Source: Chitinophagaceae bacterium (lineage in GTDB: Bacteria > Bacteroidota > Bacteroidia > Chitinophagales > Chitinophagaceae). From it: 64,000 nt of DNA. Both the position numbers and the translations under genes were made by a program. The stretch is from assembly GCA_016720585.1 (NCBI GenBank), contig JADKKH010000009.1, positions 1 through 64,000 of the forward strand, given 5' to 3'. Below, piece after piece: positions 1-8,356 of this stretch. Position 1 is the stretch's first letter. The number at the start of each line of letters is the position of its first letter. The notes beneath the pieces are model-generated. The model was not told the origin of the DNA. It saw nothing but the letters and a program-made list of their open reading frames with translations, and ran no database searches.

Positions 1-304
1 GTTGGTCGCTTGGCTTCTATGATTACTCCAACTGTATCGAAAGAAGAATGTTTCGTTGTGAATTACAAGGTCTTTCTCCACTAGGTATTTACTTCGTTTT
101 GGGGGTTTGTAAAAGGGTGTCTTTAGAAAATCGCTGACAAGTTTTTTAAAATGTTCTTCGATTCCTTTCTTGTCTGCTTCGTTTGCCCTGCTGAAAAGAT
201 TCGTCAGGTTAGTTTTGAATAACTCAATTCTTGATAGCGTTTAGATCTTGGTTGAGATACGCTTTGTTTAAAGATTTTGCAGGTTTAGAAAAGTTTAATT
301 TCAT
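1..304 (-). pseudogene. Type IIG restriction-modification enzyme, N-terminal fragment, frameshifted
   Basis: Reading the minus strand from ATG at 304 gives MKLNFSKPAKSLNKAYLNQD, then the frame breaks. It resumes with ELFKTNLTNLFSRANEADKK and EEHFKKLVSDFLK, later EKDLVIHNE, and in a third frame DTVGVIIEAKRP. This order matches the N-terminus of large Bacteroidota Eco57I-like type IIG enzymes (DUF7149-type nuclease domain), where the IIEAK piece is the E-x-K part of a PD-(D/E)XK nuclease site. At least two or three frame changes are needed, so the piece is non-functional as written. The methyltransferase and target-recognition parts would lie beyond the left edge. Family assignment is from recall of the conserved N-terminus and is moderately sure. 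Confidence 0.55.
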
Positions 305-718
305 CGGTGTCTTGTAAATATTAAGCTTGTGAACTGGTTTTAATGCTTTTATTTTCTTTTTTGAAGTCTATGCGACGGTTATGATAATTGAAAGGTTATG
401 TAAGTAAGCAACAACGATAAAACTGCCATTACAGTGTTAGAGGTATTAATGTCAATCCCTTTTTGAAAAACGTCTGTATGCTTTTGCAACATTTATTGAT
501 ATTTCGGTATGAAAATAAGAGATAGAATTATTAAGCAGAAGCTAACAAAGGAATAAGTCGAGTTTCTCCTAGTCAACAAAGGCTTTCTTGTAGTTTGTTG
601 AATTGTCTGCTTTTGTGATGCCACTTTAAGTCTAATACTTCTTTAATAGTTGGATAAATAAGTCCAAATACAGGTTGTCATTATAGTCAAAAGTAAACTT
701 GCTGATGCTAAAATATCT

Positions 719-999
719 TCATATTAGTTTCGTTTTTACTTTTAAGTTCAATTCCAAAATGTTCGCAAATTTTAAATCAACAGGTTTATAGCAATGAAAG
801 TTGCAATAGTTCCTTTGTCTATTTGAATTACAGGTAAACTGGTGTCAATTATTCCTAATCTCTTTAATTCGTCTTTAAAGAATTGATTTGGATTAAATTT
901 TATAGTCACGCCCGTAGTTTCATCTTGATTTATTTTTTGTACTTGTCCTTTTAAAGATACTTGTATTGTATCTCTTAATTCTAGTTGAAACTTAGACAT
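719..999 (-). pseudogene. Unrecognised small protein, frameshifted
   Basis: An open frame starts at ATG 999 with MSKFQLELRDTIQVSLKGQV and runs 75 codons to 772. Shifting one base near 790 lets it continue as FHCYKPVDLKFANILELNL to a stop at 719-721, which reads more naturally than the abrupt end in frame one. I do not recognise the family. It sits between two restriction-related relics and shares their low GC, so it may be another part of the same defence or mobile island. The protein is rich in K, I and D with no signal peptide or membrane segment. Confidence 0.35.
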
Positions 1000-1339
1000 T
1001 ATTGACTTAATTAAGGACAGGCTTTCTGTAGCAGTAATTTAAAATAACCATGTAAATTTTCTGTTCATCTGGTATTTTGCCTTCAAAAAAGTATTTGATA
1101 AAAATAACAGTCTAAACTCAATAATATCTTCCCCTCTTGTTTATACTTTTCTGCCCCAAGATCATTTTTCTTTTCTCTTCGTAAATCTTGCAATATTATT
1201 TAATCTGTCGTTAAGTCCTTTCTCAGAACAATGCAAAATTGATTTCGCAAATCCGTTTTTTTTGTCGAGGGTTATATCAAACTTTATTTTCATAATTCGA
1301 AAGAATAATAGTTTTGAGGGTTGTCGTGCCGGACTCATT

Positions 1340-2133
1340 CTAAAATAAATCGTCTGCAATTAATTTAATGTATTTGTTCACATAGAACATGTCAGGTCCA
1401 TGTTTAGAAGCACGAACTCTTATTTCGAAATCTGGAACTTTTTGTTCTTGGTTGTTCAGAATTAGGCCTATCCCGAAAATCATTTCTAAAATATCTAAAC
1501 GATCAATATCCTCTAGGGAAGATCTTGGAACCACGATATACGATTTATGACTAAATATTTTATAAGAACATGCCCGACCAAAGCTGTGATTAAACCACTT
1601 GTGCCTTTTATTTCAATTGAAATTATTTCTGTTGGATACTGGATTATATCCACTTTTCTTCGGTTCTCTTATTCAATAACATCCGGAGTTCCCATTTGTC
1701 TTTAAACTTGCTTCCACCTAAGGCAATTGCTTTTGTACATTCTTCCAGATCATTTGTAATCCATTCTGCAAATGGTTCGTAAAAGTCTTCTTCCTTTATT
1801 TTTTCAATAGTGTCAATCGCTACAAGAGGGGGGTTCAATTGGAAGTGTAGTTTCAGTAAACTCTATTAATTTAAAAAGCCCTCTAGATACTTTAACGACT
1901 TTATCGGGTATGGTTGCATCAAGATTCCATAAACTGCCAGTAACTGTTCCATGTGGATATTCTGGATTTTCTTTTTTTATTTGGTTTACCAATGCAGAAA
2001 TAATGCCATCTCGATTAGTACTTAAAATTTCTAAAGCTCTATTTGAATTTTCTCCCTTTTTGATGACATGCTTTGATTTTGAATATACTAACTCTTCCGT
2101 TTGATGTAATTCCTGTTCCGAATGTAATTGATT
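1340..2133 (-). pseudogene. PD-(D/E)XK-like restriction nuclease relic, multiple frameshifts and a stop
   Basis: Joining three frames on the minus strand gives one continuous protein-like sequence. First comes an N-terminal, probably winged-helix, segment (GIISALVNQIKKENPEYPHG, then VTGSLWNLD). Next is EDFYEPFAEWITNDLEECTK and ALGGSKFKDKW, then GTPDVIE in another frame followed by an in-frame TAA. After that come KVDIIQYPTEIISIEIKGT and GLITAFGRACSYKIFSHKSY, and the C-terminus with FEIRVRASKHGPDMFYVNKY. The D-x(13)-E-x-K arrangement in VDIIQYPTEIISIEIK is the core of a PD-(D/E)XK nuclease. Breaks occur around 1823 (reading into PPLVAID), near 1690 (a G run one base short), at the TAA near 1668 and around 1590 (a T run one base short). 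No clear ATG was found upstream. The nuclease call is supported by the motif; target and partner are unknown. Confidence 0.55.
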
Positions 2134-3117
2134 TTAATAACTACCGGGCTTAACGAAATGGCCAAAGTCTATAAAATCCAAATCCCTATGTTAGAAACCC
2201 CGCCGAGGCAACTTTTCAGGATTTCTGTGGCATTCCCTGACTGGAGGAAATACAAAAAATGAATTACCGAGACTGGCCAAGAAAACTAAAGACAATGATG
2301 TTTAACCGTTCCTCATTACCAGGAATACATGCACTTGTTTCTTTTAATCAAACAAAGGATGGTGTTATGGTTGGAATGAGTCTCTGAAATTCCCAACCAG
2401 TGAAACAAGAGTTGCACATTTTAGAAAAATTCCGTGAAAGACCTCGAAGGTCTGAATTAGATTGAGACTTTGTTCTTTCTATAACATAGAACAAGTCGTC
2501 TCACCATGCGACATTTCCATTTTCTGTTTCCTTTTTTGCGTCTTAGTCTTTTTGATTGCTTAGTATGAAAAAAGAAAGAAACGGGATTAGCGGGCATTTG
2601 AGGGGCTGTCAGAGTCCTTGTAGGTACCGCCGGAGGCTGCCTTTCATATATCCATTCCCTTTTGAATACTTGGTGTATTGTCGTGGTCTCACTCTCTCCG
2701 GCGGTTGTCGCCGGGTAGTACCCTTTCACGATCTCACCACAATAAAAGAAACCCTTTTACATTTTAATCCGTTAGTCGTCCGGGGACTACCCCCCGGTGG
2801 GGTGGCGGGGCAAAGCCCCCCCTGTATTTATTTCGTTTAGCCCTTTCCGGTTATTAGCGTGGGACTGTGTTCTGAAGCCGGAAAATAAGGCTTGGCACAT
2901 GCTTGTAACACGTGCCAACGACTGCAATTATTGCAGTAACTATTTTACCAAAAACCTTTGTAAAATCTATGTTTATCAATCTTTTACAAAAAAATTGCGA
3001 AATTTTGTGCTTTGAAAACAATAATTCGCTGTTAATGAAATGTTAACAGACCTTTAAAAAAGTATTTTTTTTGCGATATTACGATTCTCTGAATGCGTTA
3101 AGATGATCACAGCAAAA
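2134..3117. other. Non-coding or decayed stretch with adjacent perfect inverted repeats
   Basis: No convincing gene is present. Overlapping ORFs on both strands at 2457-2840 have no recognisable domain, although the minus frame (CGEIVKGYYPATTAG...) looks slightly protein-like and could be a relic. Visible structures are a 6-bp stem with 3-nt loop at 2439-2453 (AGACCT/AGGTCT), a GC-rich run at 2774-2823 that stands out from its AT-rich surroundings, a 7-bp inverted repeat at 2892-2918 (TTGGCAC/GTGCCAA) and directly after it a 7-3-7 palindrome at 2921-2937 (ACTGCAA/TTGCAGT). From 2940 to 3117 the sequence is AT-rich and featureless. Confidence 0.5.
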
Positions 3118-3420
3118 TTTATCCTGGGCTTATTCTTTTGTGTTTTTTGACCATATCTCCGGAGATTGCGATCTCCACTTCTCCAAGCTTATATAAAACC
3201 CTGTTGCCAATCTTGTAAGCATGTAGCAAATGAAGCTTTGTCCACTCATGAAGAGTTGGGAGAGAAATTTTAAGAAGCTCTGCTACTTCTTTCCGGGTGA
3301 GATACTGTGACTGGGTTTCAGATTTTGGGGCGTAAGACTATTTAGTCTGCTATCAAGCACTTTACCAATCTTTTCTAAAAGTTGCTCTACATTTATCTCG
3401 TATAAAATTATTTGTCCCAT
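3118..3420 (-). pseudogene. Excisionase-family helix-turn-helix protein, one frameshift
   Basis: ATG at 3420 opens MGQIILYEINVEQLLEKIGK and reaches LDSRLNSLT. After a one-base shift near 3333 it continues as QSQYLTRKEVAELLKISLPT, then LHEWTKLHLL and YKIGNRVLYKLGEVE, to a TAA at 3118. This is the MerR-like winged-helix excisionase pattern (LTRKEVAELLKIS-TL-W) common beside Bacteroidota integrases, where such proteins steer excision or regulate the element. The shift falls in a run of four C; one more C restores the frame, so it may be a consensus error rather than true decay. It lies 435 bp downstream of the integrase, on the same strand. Confidence 0.65.
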
Positions 3421-3436
3421 ATTGCCTTCTTTTTAT

Positions 3437-3842
3437 TTAGAAAGCAAAAATGGAAACTAAATCAAAGGAGTAAGTACAAGGTGTTACCCCTTTTTCAATT
3501 TTTTCATCTTCTCTTCTGCCGGCTTTATTAAGTCCTCCAATTGAAGTTTTGTGTAGGTTTCCAATTAAGAAAGTGAAATTCTCATTAATCTCGAGAAGAT
3601 CTCTATTGTTTAGATACTTTTTGATATTACTAGAGTCTTCATCCAGACAAATAGAAAGGAATTGGTAGAGAAGTTCCTTGGTTTTGAAAAGACTATTAAA
3701 AGAATCAATTAATCCCATATCACGTAGCAATAAAAGCTTTTGCCCATTGTGATTGAAGGTCTTTTGCTTTTAAAAACTTTTTTTCTAATACGTCGAGTCT
3801 TTCGCGTATAAAAAACAATGAATATTCATTTGTTATTACCAT
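3437..3842 (-). pseudogene. Hypothetical mobile-element protein, probably frameshifted
   Basis: ATG at 3842 gives MVITNEYSLFFIRERLDVLE and runs to ...QSQWAKAFIAT with a TGA near 3722. A second frame takes over without interruption as LLRDMGLIDSFNSLFKTKEL and ends at 3437. The junction AKAFIA/LLRDMGLIDS reads naturally, so I take this as one ~130-residue protein split by a one-base indel near 3728. It is K/E/L-rich and helical, with no motif I recognise. It lies directly between the integrase and the excisionase-type gene, fitting an accessory gene of the integrated element. The two could instead be independent small ORFs. Confidence 0.4.
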
Positions 3843-3854
3843 TGTTATTATTGT

Positions 3855-5107
3855 TTAGTTAAAGAAAGGATGGTTTAAAAGTTTGTTTGCATTTTCTTCC
3901 TGGCTAATACGAATATACTTCATAAATGACTTTTCTGTTCTGTGGCCTGTTATCTTCATTATCGAAATAGAAGGAACGTCCATCAGATAAGCATTCGTGG
4001 CAAAATGACCGGCGGGCGGTGTGTGTGGTTACAAGTTCAAACTTTTTGTTAATCATATTATCAGTTTCTCCGCCTCTGGTTATTGAAATCTTCACAGTTT
4101 CCTTAATCTTAGCTAATTCGGCTATTTCCTTTAAATACTCATTCATTTTTTGATTGCTGATTGATGCCGGCAATGAACCTTTATACTTAACTAAGATTTC
4201 CCTGACGAATTTATGTATTGGGATGATCACTAATTCACCGGTTTTTTCAGTTTTAACTTTAATCTGGCTTCCATTATTAATAATATTTTCAGGTCTTACC
4301 TGAATTAAATCCGAAAATCTTAATCCGGTATAACAGGCGAGAATAAATAAGTCTCTTACTTTTTCCAGCCTTTGTTTTTGATAAATCCAGATCATAAATA
4401 CTTTTCAATTCGTATTGTGAGAGATATATTTTATCTACTTTTTCTTCCATTACTCTAAACTTGCGGTTTCTGTATTCAAGGTTATTAGTTAATTTTCTGT
4501 CAACTGCCTCATTCATAAATATTTTTACATTTTTGATAAATCCACCGATGGTATTTTTTGTATATCCTTCTTTGGTAAGAAAGTTTACAAAACTGTTATA
4601 GAATTCAAGGTCAATAGTATCAAAATCAACTTCCTTTTGTGTAGCCCTTTTAAATTCTACTAATTTTCTTAAGGTCTGTTGCCACTGCTTTTTGGTGTTC
4701 TTCATCCTATTGGAATGTTCGATTAATTCTTCCACGAATTTTAAGAACCCTTGCTTTTGGGCATATTCTTCCTTGAATAGAGCCTTATTAAGCTCCTCTT
4801 TAAGTTTGTAGGGTGTTGGAGTCTTTTTTGCGTTTACAAGGTCTCTATGGGCGTTCTTTAGGGTTGTGGAAAGGTTTTCAAGCGTTTCATTAATACTTTC
4901 AGATTGAGTGAACAATCTGGATTGTCTTGCTTTTTGTGAATCAGGGTTCCAGAACCTGGGCCTTATCTTTATCCCGGTAGAATATTTTAGCGTTTGATTA
5001 CTGAAACGATAGAATAAGTAAACAAGAGTATCATCTTTTATTTTTGGTTCTTTAAGAACAAATTTAACTTCACCCATAAATGAATATTTCTTCGAATATA
5101 CATTCAA
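3855..5107 (-). pseudogene. Tyrosine site-specific integrase, two homopolymer frameshifts
   Basis: The protein starts at ATG 5107 (MNVYSKKYSFMGEVKFVLKE) with the Arm-type DNA-binding N-terminus typical of Bacteroidota integrative elements. A phage-integrase SAM-like core-binding region follows, then the catalytic domain. Frame one runs to about 4385, frame two to about 4000 and frame three to TAA at 3855. Catalytic residues are present across the frames: R in CYTGLRFSDL, the H-x-x-R segment TTHTARRSF, H in ITGHRTEKS and the nucleophile Y in FMKYIRIS. Removing one base from an A run near 4383 and one from a T run near 4002 restores a ~417-residue enzyme, the usual length. So it is either inactive or a consensus-error casualty. 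It presumably drove insertion of the left-hand island. Confidence 0.8.
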
Positions 5108-5257
5108 TTTTTTGTCAGGGGATGGCTCGGGGGATGGTTTTATTTATTTTCCCGGAATTTTTTTAGAATTGCCCTTAATGGCTGATAAGCTATTGTATTG
5201 AGTTACAGCAATGTTAGATAAGATGCCAAAATTCAGGCTGATAAGAAAGGTGTTACT

Positions 5258-5349
5258 CCAGTCCCGGGCACAAAGACCCCGACTTTTCAGTCGGGGCTTT
5301 TTTATTTGGAAGCGTTGCAAGCTTGCTTGCATAAGCGTACAAATAAAAT
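5258..5349 (+). repeat. Direct repeat copy 1 with tRNA-3'-like end and intrinsic terminator
   Basis: About 92 bp, nearly identical to 5416-5508. It begins CCAGTCCCGGGCACAAAG, which looks like the T-stem/acceptor 3' end of a tRNA without its upstream part. It then forms a hairpin CCCCGACT/AGTCGGGG (5277-5296) followed by a T run, a good rho-independent terminator. It sits about 150 bp from the integrase start, so an attachment-site origin is attractive but not shown. Confidence 0.7.
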
Positions 5350-5415
5350 AGCCCAGCCGCGATAGCGGCGAGGGTCTTTGGGTAAGACCACCATTTTTGG
5401 ATCAGTGAAGCTAAC

Positions 5416-5508
5416 CCAGTCCCGGGCACAAAGACCCCGACTTTTTCAGTCGGGGATTTTTTATTTGGAAGGGTTGCAAGCTTGCTTGTATAAGCGTATA
5501 AATAAAAT
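5416..5508 (+). repeat. Direct repeat copy 2 with tRNA-3'-like end and intrinsic terminator
   Basis: Second copy of the repeat at 5258-5349, same orientation and 158 bp further on, differing at a handful of positions (one extra T in the hairpin loop, CTTTTTT versus ATTTTTT after the stem). The hairpin CCCCGACT/AGTCGGGG is at 5435-5455. The intervening 5350-5415 holds a short CCGC/GCGG hairpin and no gene. Long ORFs that cross this area on either strand are an effect of the repeats. Confidence 0.7.
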
Positions 5509-5748
5509 TGTCTACTGTTTGACAAACCTGCAATCGGCCAGAACCCAATTGATGTGTGCAAACGTTTAATAAGCGTTTGTAAACAGATATTGCTGTTGTA
5601 TTTGCGAAACTCATAAGTGCATAATCTAAAAAGGCGATTTATTGATTTACAGCTGTTGAATTTCGATTGGAAGGCTTGTGGAGTTTCGTATATTCGACAA
5701 TACATATGTTGTATGTAATTTTTCAAACCCTTCAATATTTTAAACATT

Positions 5749-6384
5749 ATGACAGACATCAATTTACAAAGAGTTATAAATTGGTTGACAATTAACGCAT
5801 CAAGAATTGTAGAATTTTCTTTGAACAAGCCTGCAACTGATGAACAAATATCAAATCTTCAAAAGCACTTTGACAAAGAACTTCCAGGTGACTTTATCAA
5901 TTTGTACAAAACTTATAATGGGATGAATGATGAAGAAAATATGGGCAACTTCTTTTATGCTTTACCATTTCTTTCAATTGACAATATTATAGCCGACAAG
6001 GAATTTAGAAATACACAGTCAAAAGGCATTGCACAAATTCCTCTTACACATTTTGAAAAAGAAATTGATGGTTCAAATTTTTATAATCCGAATTGGATAG
6101 CATTATGTTTTGACGGCTCAAGAAGTTACTTGCGATTAGACCTTTCTCCTTCAGACAACGGTACATACGGGCAAATAATTTTCGTTGACGGAGATTATAA
6201 TGTTGGACTCTTAATAGCACATTCAATCAATGAGTTAATCTTTAATTTTGCTGAAGATATTGACAAAGGTCTTTATTCATTAAACGAGGAAGCACTTGAA
6301 GACGAACAACATTTTTTAGAAGCAGACACACAAATTGACATCATAAATTGGCATAAAATTGACAAATGGAAGAATTACGTTTAG
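5749..6384 (+). CDS. SMI1/KNR4 family protein
   Basis: A 211-residue soluble protein. The central pattern ELPGDFINLYKTYNGMND and the later ALCFDGSRSYLRLDLSP are hallmarks of the SMI1/KNR4 (SUKH) fold, in which the acidic-aromatic core binds partner proteins. In bacteria many members are immunity proteins against polymorphic toxins; others are stand-alone orphans. No toxin gene is visible next to it, so an immunity role is only a possibility. The start ATG at 5749 agrees with where family similarity begins. The gene is AT-rich, has no signal peptide and is followed by a 250-bp palindromic spacer shared with the next intergenic space, as in a gene cassette. Confidence 0.75.
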   Translation: MTDINLQRVINWLTINASRIVEFSLNKPATDEQISNLQKHFDKELPGDFINLYKTYNGMNDEENMGNFFYALPFLSIDNIIADKEFRNTQSKGIAQIPLTHFEKEIDGSNFYNPNWIALCFDGSRSYLRLDLSPSDNGTYGQIIFVDGDYNVGLLIAHSINELIFNFAEDIDKGLYSLNEEALEDEQHFLEADTQIDIINWHKIDKWKNYV

Positions 6385-6635
6385 ACCAAAACTACGTACA
6401 ACAGGCGACTTAGCAATATGGCGGGGTGACGAATATATGCTCATCTTGTTCGCTATTAAACTTCAGCCCCAGCCGACGAATAAAGCCAAGCTGTAGTTCT
6501 TAACATCATCTTTTGTAACTTTATTCAGCAGCGGTTCCGGCTGACGATTTTCAAATACCGCCACATCGCCAAGCGGTAGCCGTAAGCGGCTATTTTAAAA
6601 CAACACCCTACAAATATTAAATCAGCGACAATAGT
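6385..6635 (+). repeat. Cassette-like palindromic spacer, copy A
   Basis: This spacer shares two ordered blocks with the one at 7281-7500. Block 1 (6428-6480) begins GACGAATA and contains CTCATCTT and CGCTATTA. Block 2 (6524-6563) contains TTCAGCAGCGGTTCCGG. The outer parts are imperfectly inverted: ATATGGCGGGGTG near 6417 against CCGCCACATCG near 6560. Such bipartite, imperfectly palindromic spacers repeated between unrelated small genes are what cassette recombination sites look like; no integron integrase is visible in the window. Confidence 0.55.
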
Positions 6636-7280
6636 TTGACAAAGACCACAATTAAACAACAAAACATTTGGGTGCTGACACCTTTATTCGGGACACTGCT
6701 TTTTATCTGTTTATATTTTGTTGCGACACTTTTTTATCCTGGCGGCTCACAAGTTGACAAAAACTCAAAAGGTTTTAGCTGGACAAATAATTATTGGTGC
6801 AACTTGCTTAATGAAAACGCAATAAATGAACAACACAACTCTGCAAGACCATTAGCAATGGCTGCAATGTTTGTTCTCTGTTTGACACTTGCAATCTTTT
6901 GGTACATATTTCCTAAACATGCTGATTTAAAAAAAAGTGTGCAGCTTACTATTCAAATTTCAGGTACACTTGCCATGACAACAGGGATGTTTCTTTTTAC
7001 AGACCTCCACGACACAATCGTAAACATTGCAAGCCTTTGCGGACTTGTTGCAACTGTTGGGACTTTTATTGGACTTCACAAACTAAAGTGGACAAAGCTT
7101 TTTTGGTTTGGTATTTTCAATTTGGCACTTGTTGTTCTTAACAACATATTATATTATGGCGACGGACTAAAATTATATTTGCCAGTAGTTCAAAAAATCA
7201 CTTTTCTTTTTTTCTTGCTTTGGATTTGCTTAATAACAATAAATCTTTATCGCAGACACGTCAAAAACAACTTTGTATGA
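6636..7280 (+). CDS. DUF998-like six-to-seven-TM membrane protein
   Basis: A 214-residue integral membrane protein. Hydrophobic segments lie at about residues 12-33, 69-91, 103-123, 126-146, 151-171 and 182-203, with polar loops between. The long loop after the first segment (about residues 34-68) carries a WTNNYWCNLL stretch like that of DUF998/FrtA-type proteins. Function is unknown. The start is TTG at 6636; no ATG lies close upstream in frame. It is a single gene between two related palindromic spacers, which fits acquisition as a cassette. Low GC matches its upstream neighbour rather than the chromosome to the right. Confidence 0.55.
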   Translation: MTKTTIKQQNIWVLTPLFGTLLFICLYFVATLFYPGGSQVDKNSKGFSWTNNYWCNLLNENAINEQHNSARPLAMAAMFVLCLTLAIFWYIFPKHADLKKSVQLTIQISGTLAMTTGMFLFTDLHDTIVNIASLCGLVATVGTFIGLHKLKWTKLFWFGIFNLALVVLNNILYYGDGLKLYLPVVQKITFLFFLLWICLITINLYRRHVKNNFV

Positions 7281-7500
7281 CAGAGAACAAAACAGCCGCT
7301 TACATGGGGTTTGCTGCTATTCTGGCAGACGAATAAATCCTCATCTTTTTGCTCGCTATCAGCAGCAGTCCGGGCTCGACGTACAATGTTCAACTTTTTG
7401 TTGTTAACTTCAACTTCAGTTTTTCAATCAGCAGCGGTTTCGGGCTAAACGTTTCCAAAATGCCCCGCAAAACGCAAAGCCCTAACGTTACCGGTAATTT
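7281..7500 (+). repeat. Cassette-like palindromic spacer, copy B
   Basis: Related to the spacer at 6385-6635. Block 1 (7328-7382) begins GACGAATA and contains CCTCATCTT and CTCGCTATCA; block 2 (7427-7470) contains TCAGCAGCGGTTTCGGGCT. The ends are imperfectly inverted (CATGGGGTTTGC near 7299, GCCCCGCAAAACG near 7462). The end CTAACGTTACCGGTAATTTTA leads straight into the metallo-beta-lactamase gene. Confidence 0.55.
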
Positions 7501-8272
7501 TAGAGACCATCATAAAATAATATACAGAAATATTTTGCGGACGATACTATTGACCATAGCATTTATTTTTTCTCTGAACAATATTTTCGGGCAGGCAGCA
7601 AATGCGAAACTTAACATCTCCCATTTAACAGGAGATTTTTATATTTATACAACTTACAATACATACCAGGAAAGCCAGGTGCCGGCCAATGGGATGTATC
7701 TTGTTACTACTAACGGTGTTGTTCTTTTTGACACACCCTGGGATACCACACAGTTTCAACCCTTGCTTGACAGCATAAAATTAAGGCATAATAAAATGGT
7801 GGTAATGTGTTTTGCAACGCATTGGCATAGCGACAAAACGGCCGGACTTGAATATTACAGGCAACAGGGCATTAAAACCTATACGACCGCCCTTACAGAT
7901 GAATTAAGTATAAAGAATAATAAAAAAAGGGCTGAATTTTTAATGACAACTGATACGGTCTTCAATGCCGGACAATATTCTTTTGAAACTTATTACCCCG
8001 GACAAGGGCATACTGAAGACAATATTGTAATCTGGTTTAAAAAAGAAAAAATTCTCTACGGTGGTTGCTTAATAAAAGGTGCTGATGCTGAAGATCTGGG
8101 CTATTTAGATGATGGAAATGTAACAACATATGCCTCTACCCTAAAAAAAGTTCAGAAAAAATGCCGGAAACCAACGTTTATTATCATAGCGCATAGCGAT
8201 TGGGAAAACATAAAATCATTAAAGCATTCTTTAATGATGGCAAAAAAACTTAAAAAGAAGAACAAGCGATAA
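7460..8272 (+). CDS. bla: Subclass B1-like metallo-beta-lactamase
   Basis: Hydrolase of the MBL fold with all B1 zinc-ligand positions visible: THWHSD (H116, H118, D120), GQGHTEDN (H196), GGCLIKGAD (C221) and IAHSDW (H263). The HxHxDK order plus the GGC motif separates it from B2 and B3 enzymes and from glyoxalase-type MBLs, so periplasmic beta-lactam hydrolysis is the likely role. A signal-peptide-like stretch (RTILLTIAFIFSLNNIFGQ) precedes the mature part. The start is uncertain: ATG 7460 lies inside the palindromic spacer, TTG 7535 gives a compact signal peptide, and no ATG lies between. The gene follows a cassette-like spacer and seems to lack its own promoter. Spectrum cannot be judged from sequence alone. 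Confidence 0.8.
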   Translation: MPRKTQSPNVTGNFRDHHKIIYRNILRTILLTIAFIFSLNNIFGQAANAKLNISHLTGDFYIYTTYNTYQESQVPANGMYLVTTNGVVLFDTPWDTTQFQPLLDSIKLRHNKMVVMCFATHWHSDKTAGLEYYRQQGIKTYTTALTDELSIKNNKKRAEFLMTTDTVFNAGQYSFETYYPGQGHTEDNIVIWFKKEKILYGGCLIKGADAEDLGYLDDGNVTTYASTLKKVQKKCRKPTFIIIAHSDWENIKSLKHSLMMAKKLKKKNKR

Positions 8273-8356
8273 CCCGGGCTTTGTGTCCCGCCTATGCGTT
8301 AAAACCCTGCTCATTAGCTGCAACACAAAGGACGAAAACAACCAATCGAAACAAAA

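Noticed and set aside
2457..2840. Overlapping ORFs on both strands
   Set aside because: No recognisable domain on either strand; the GC-rich, proline- and arginine-rich readings look like chance ORFs, though a decayed gene on the minus strand cannot be excluded.
5258..5349. Complete tRNA gene
   Set aside because: Only a 3'-end-like segment is present; no anticodon arm, D-arm or 5' acceptor strand is found upstream.
5253..5828. 191-codon minus-strand ORF crossing the repeats
   Set aside because: Its protein repeats only because the DNA repeats do, and it passes through two terminators into the start of the SMI1/KNR4 gene.
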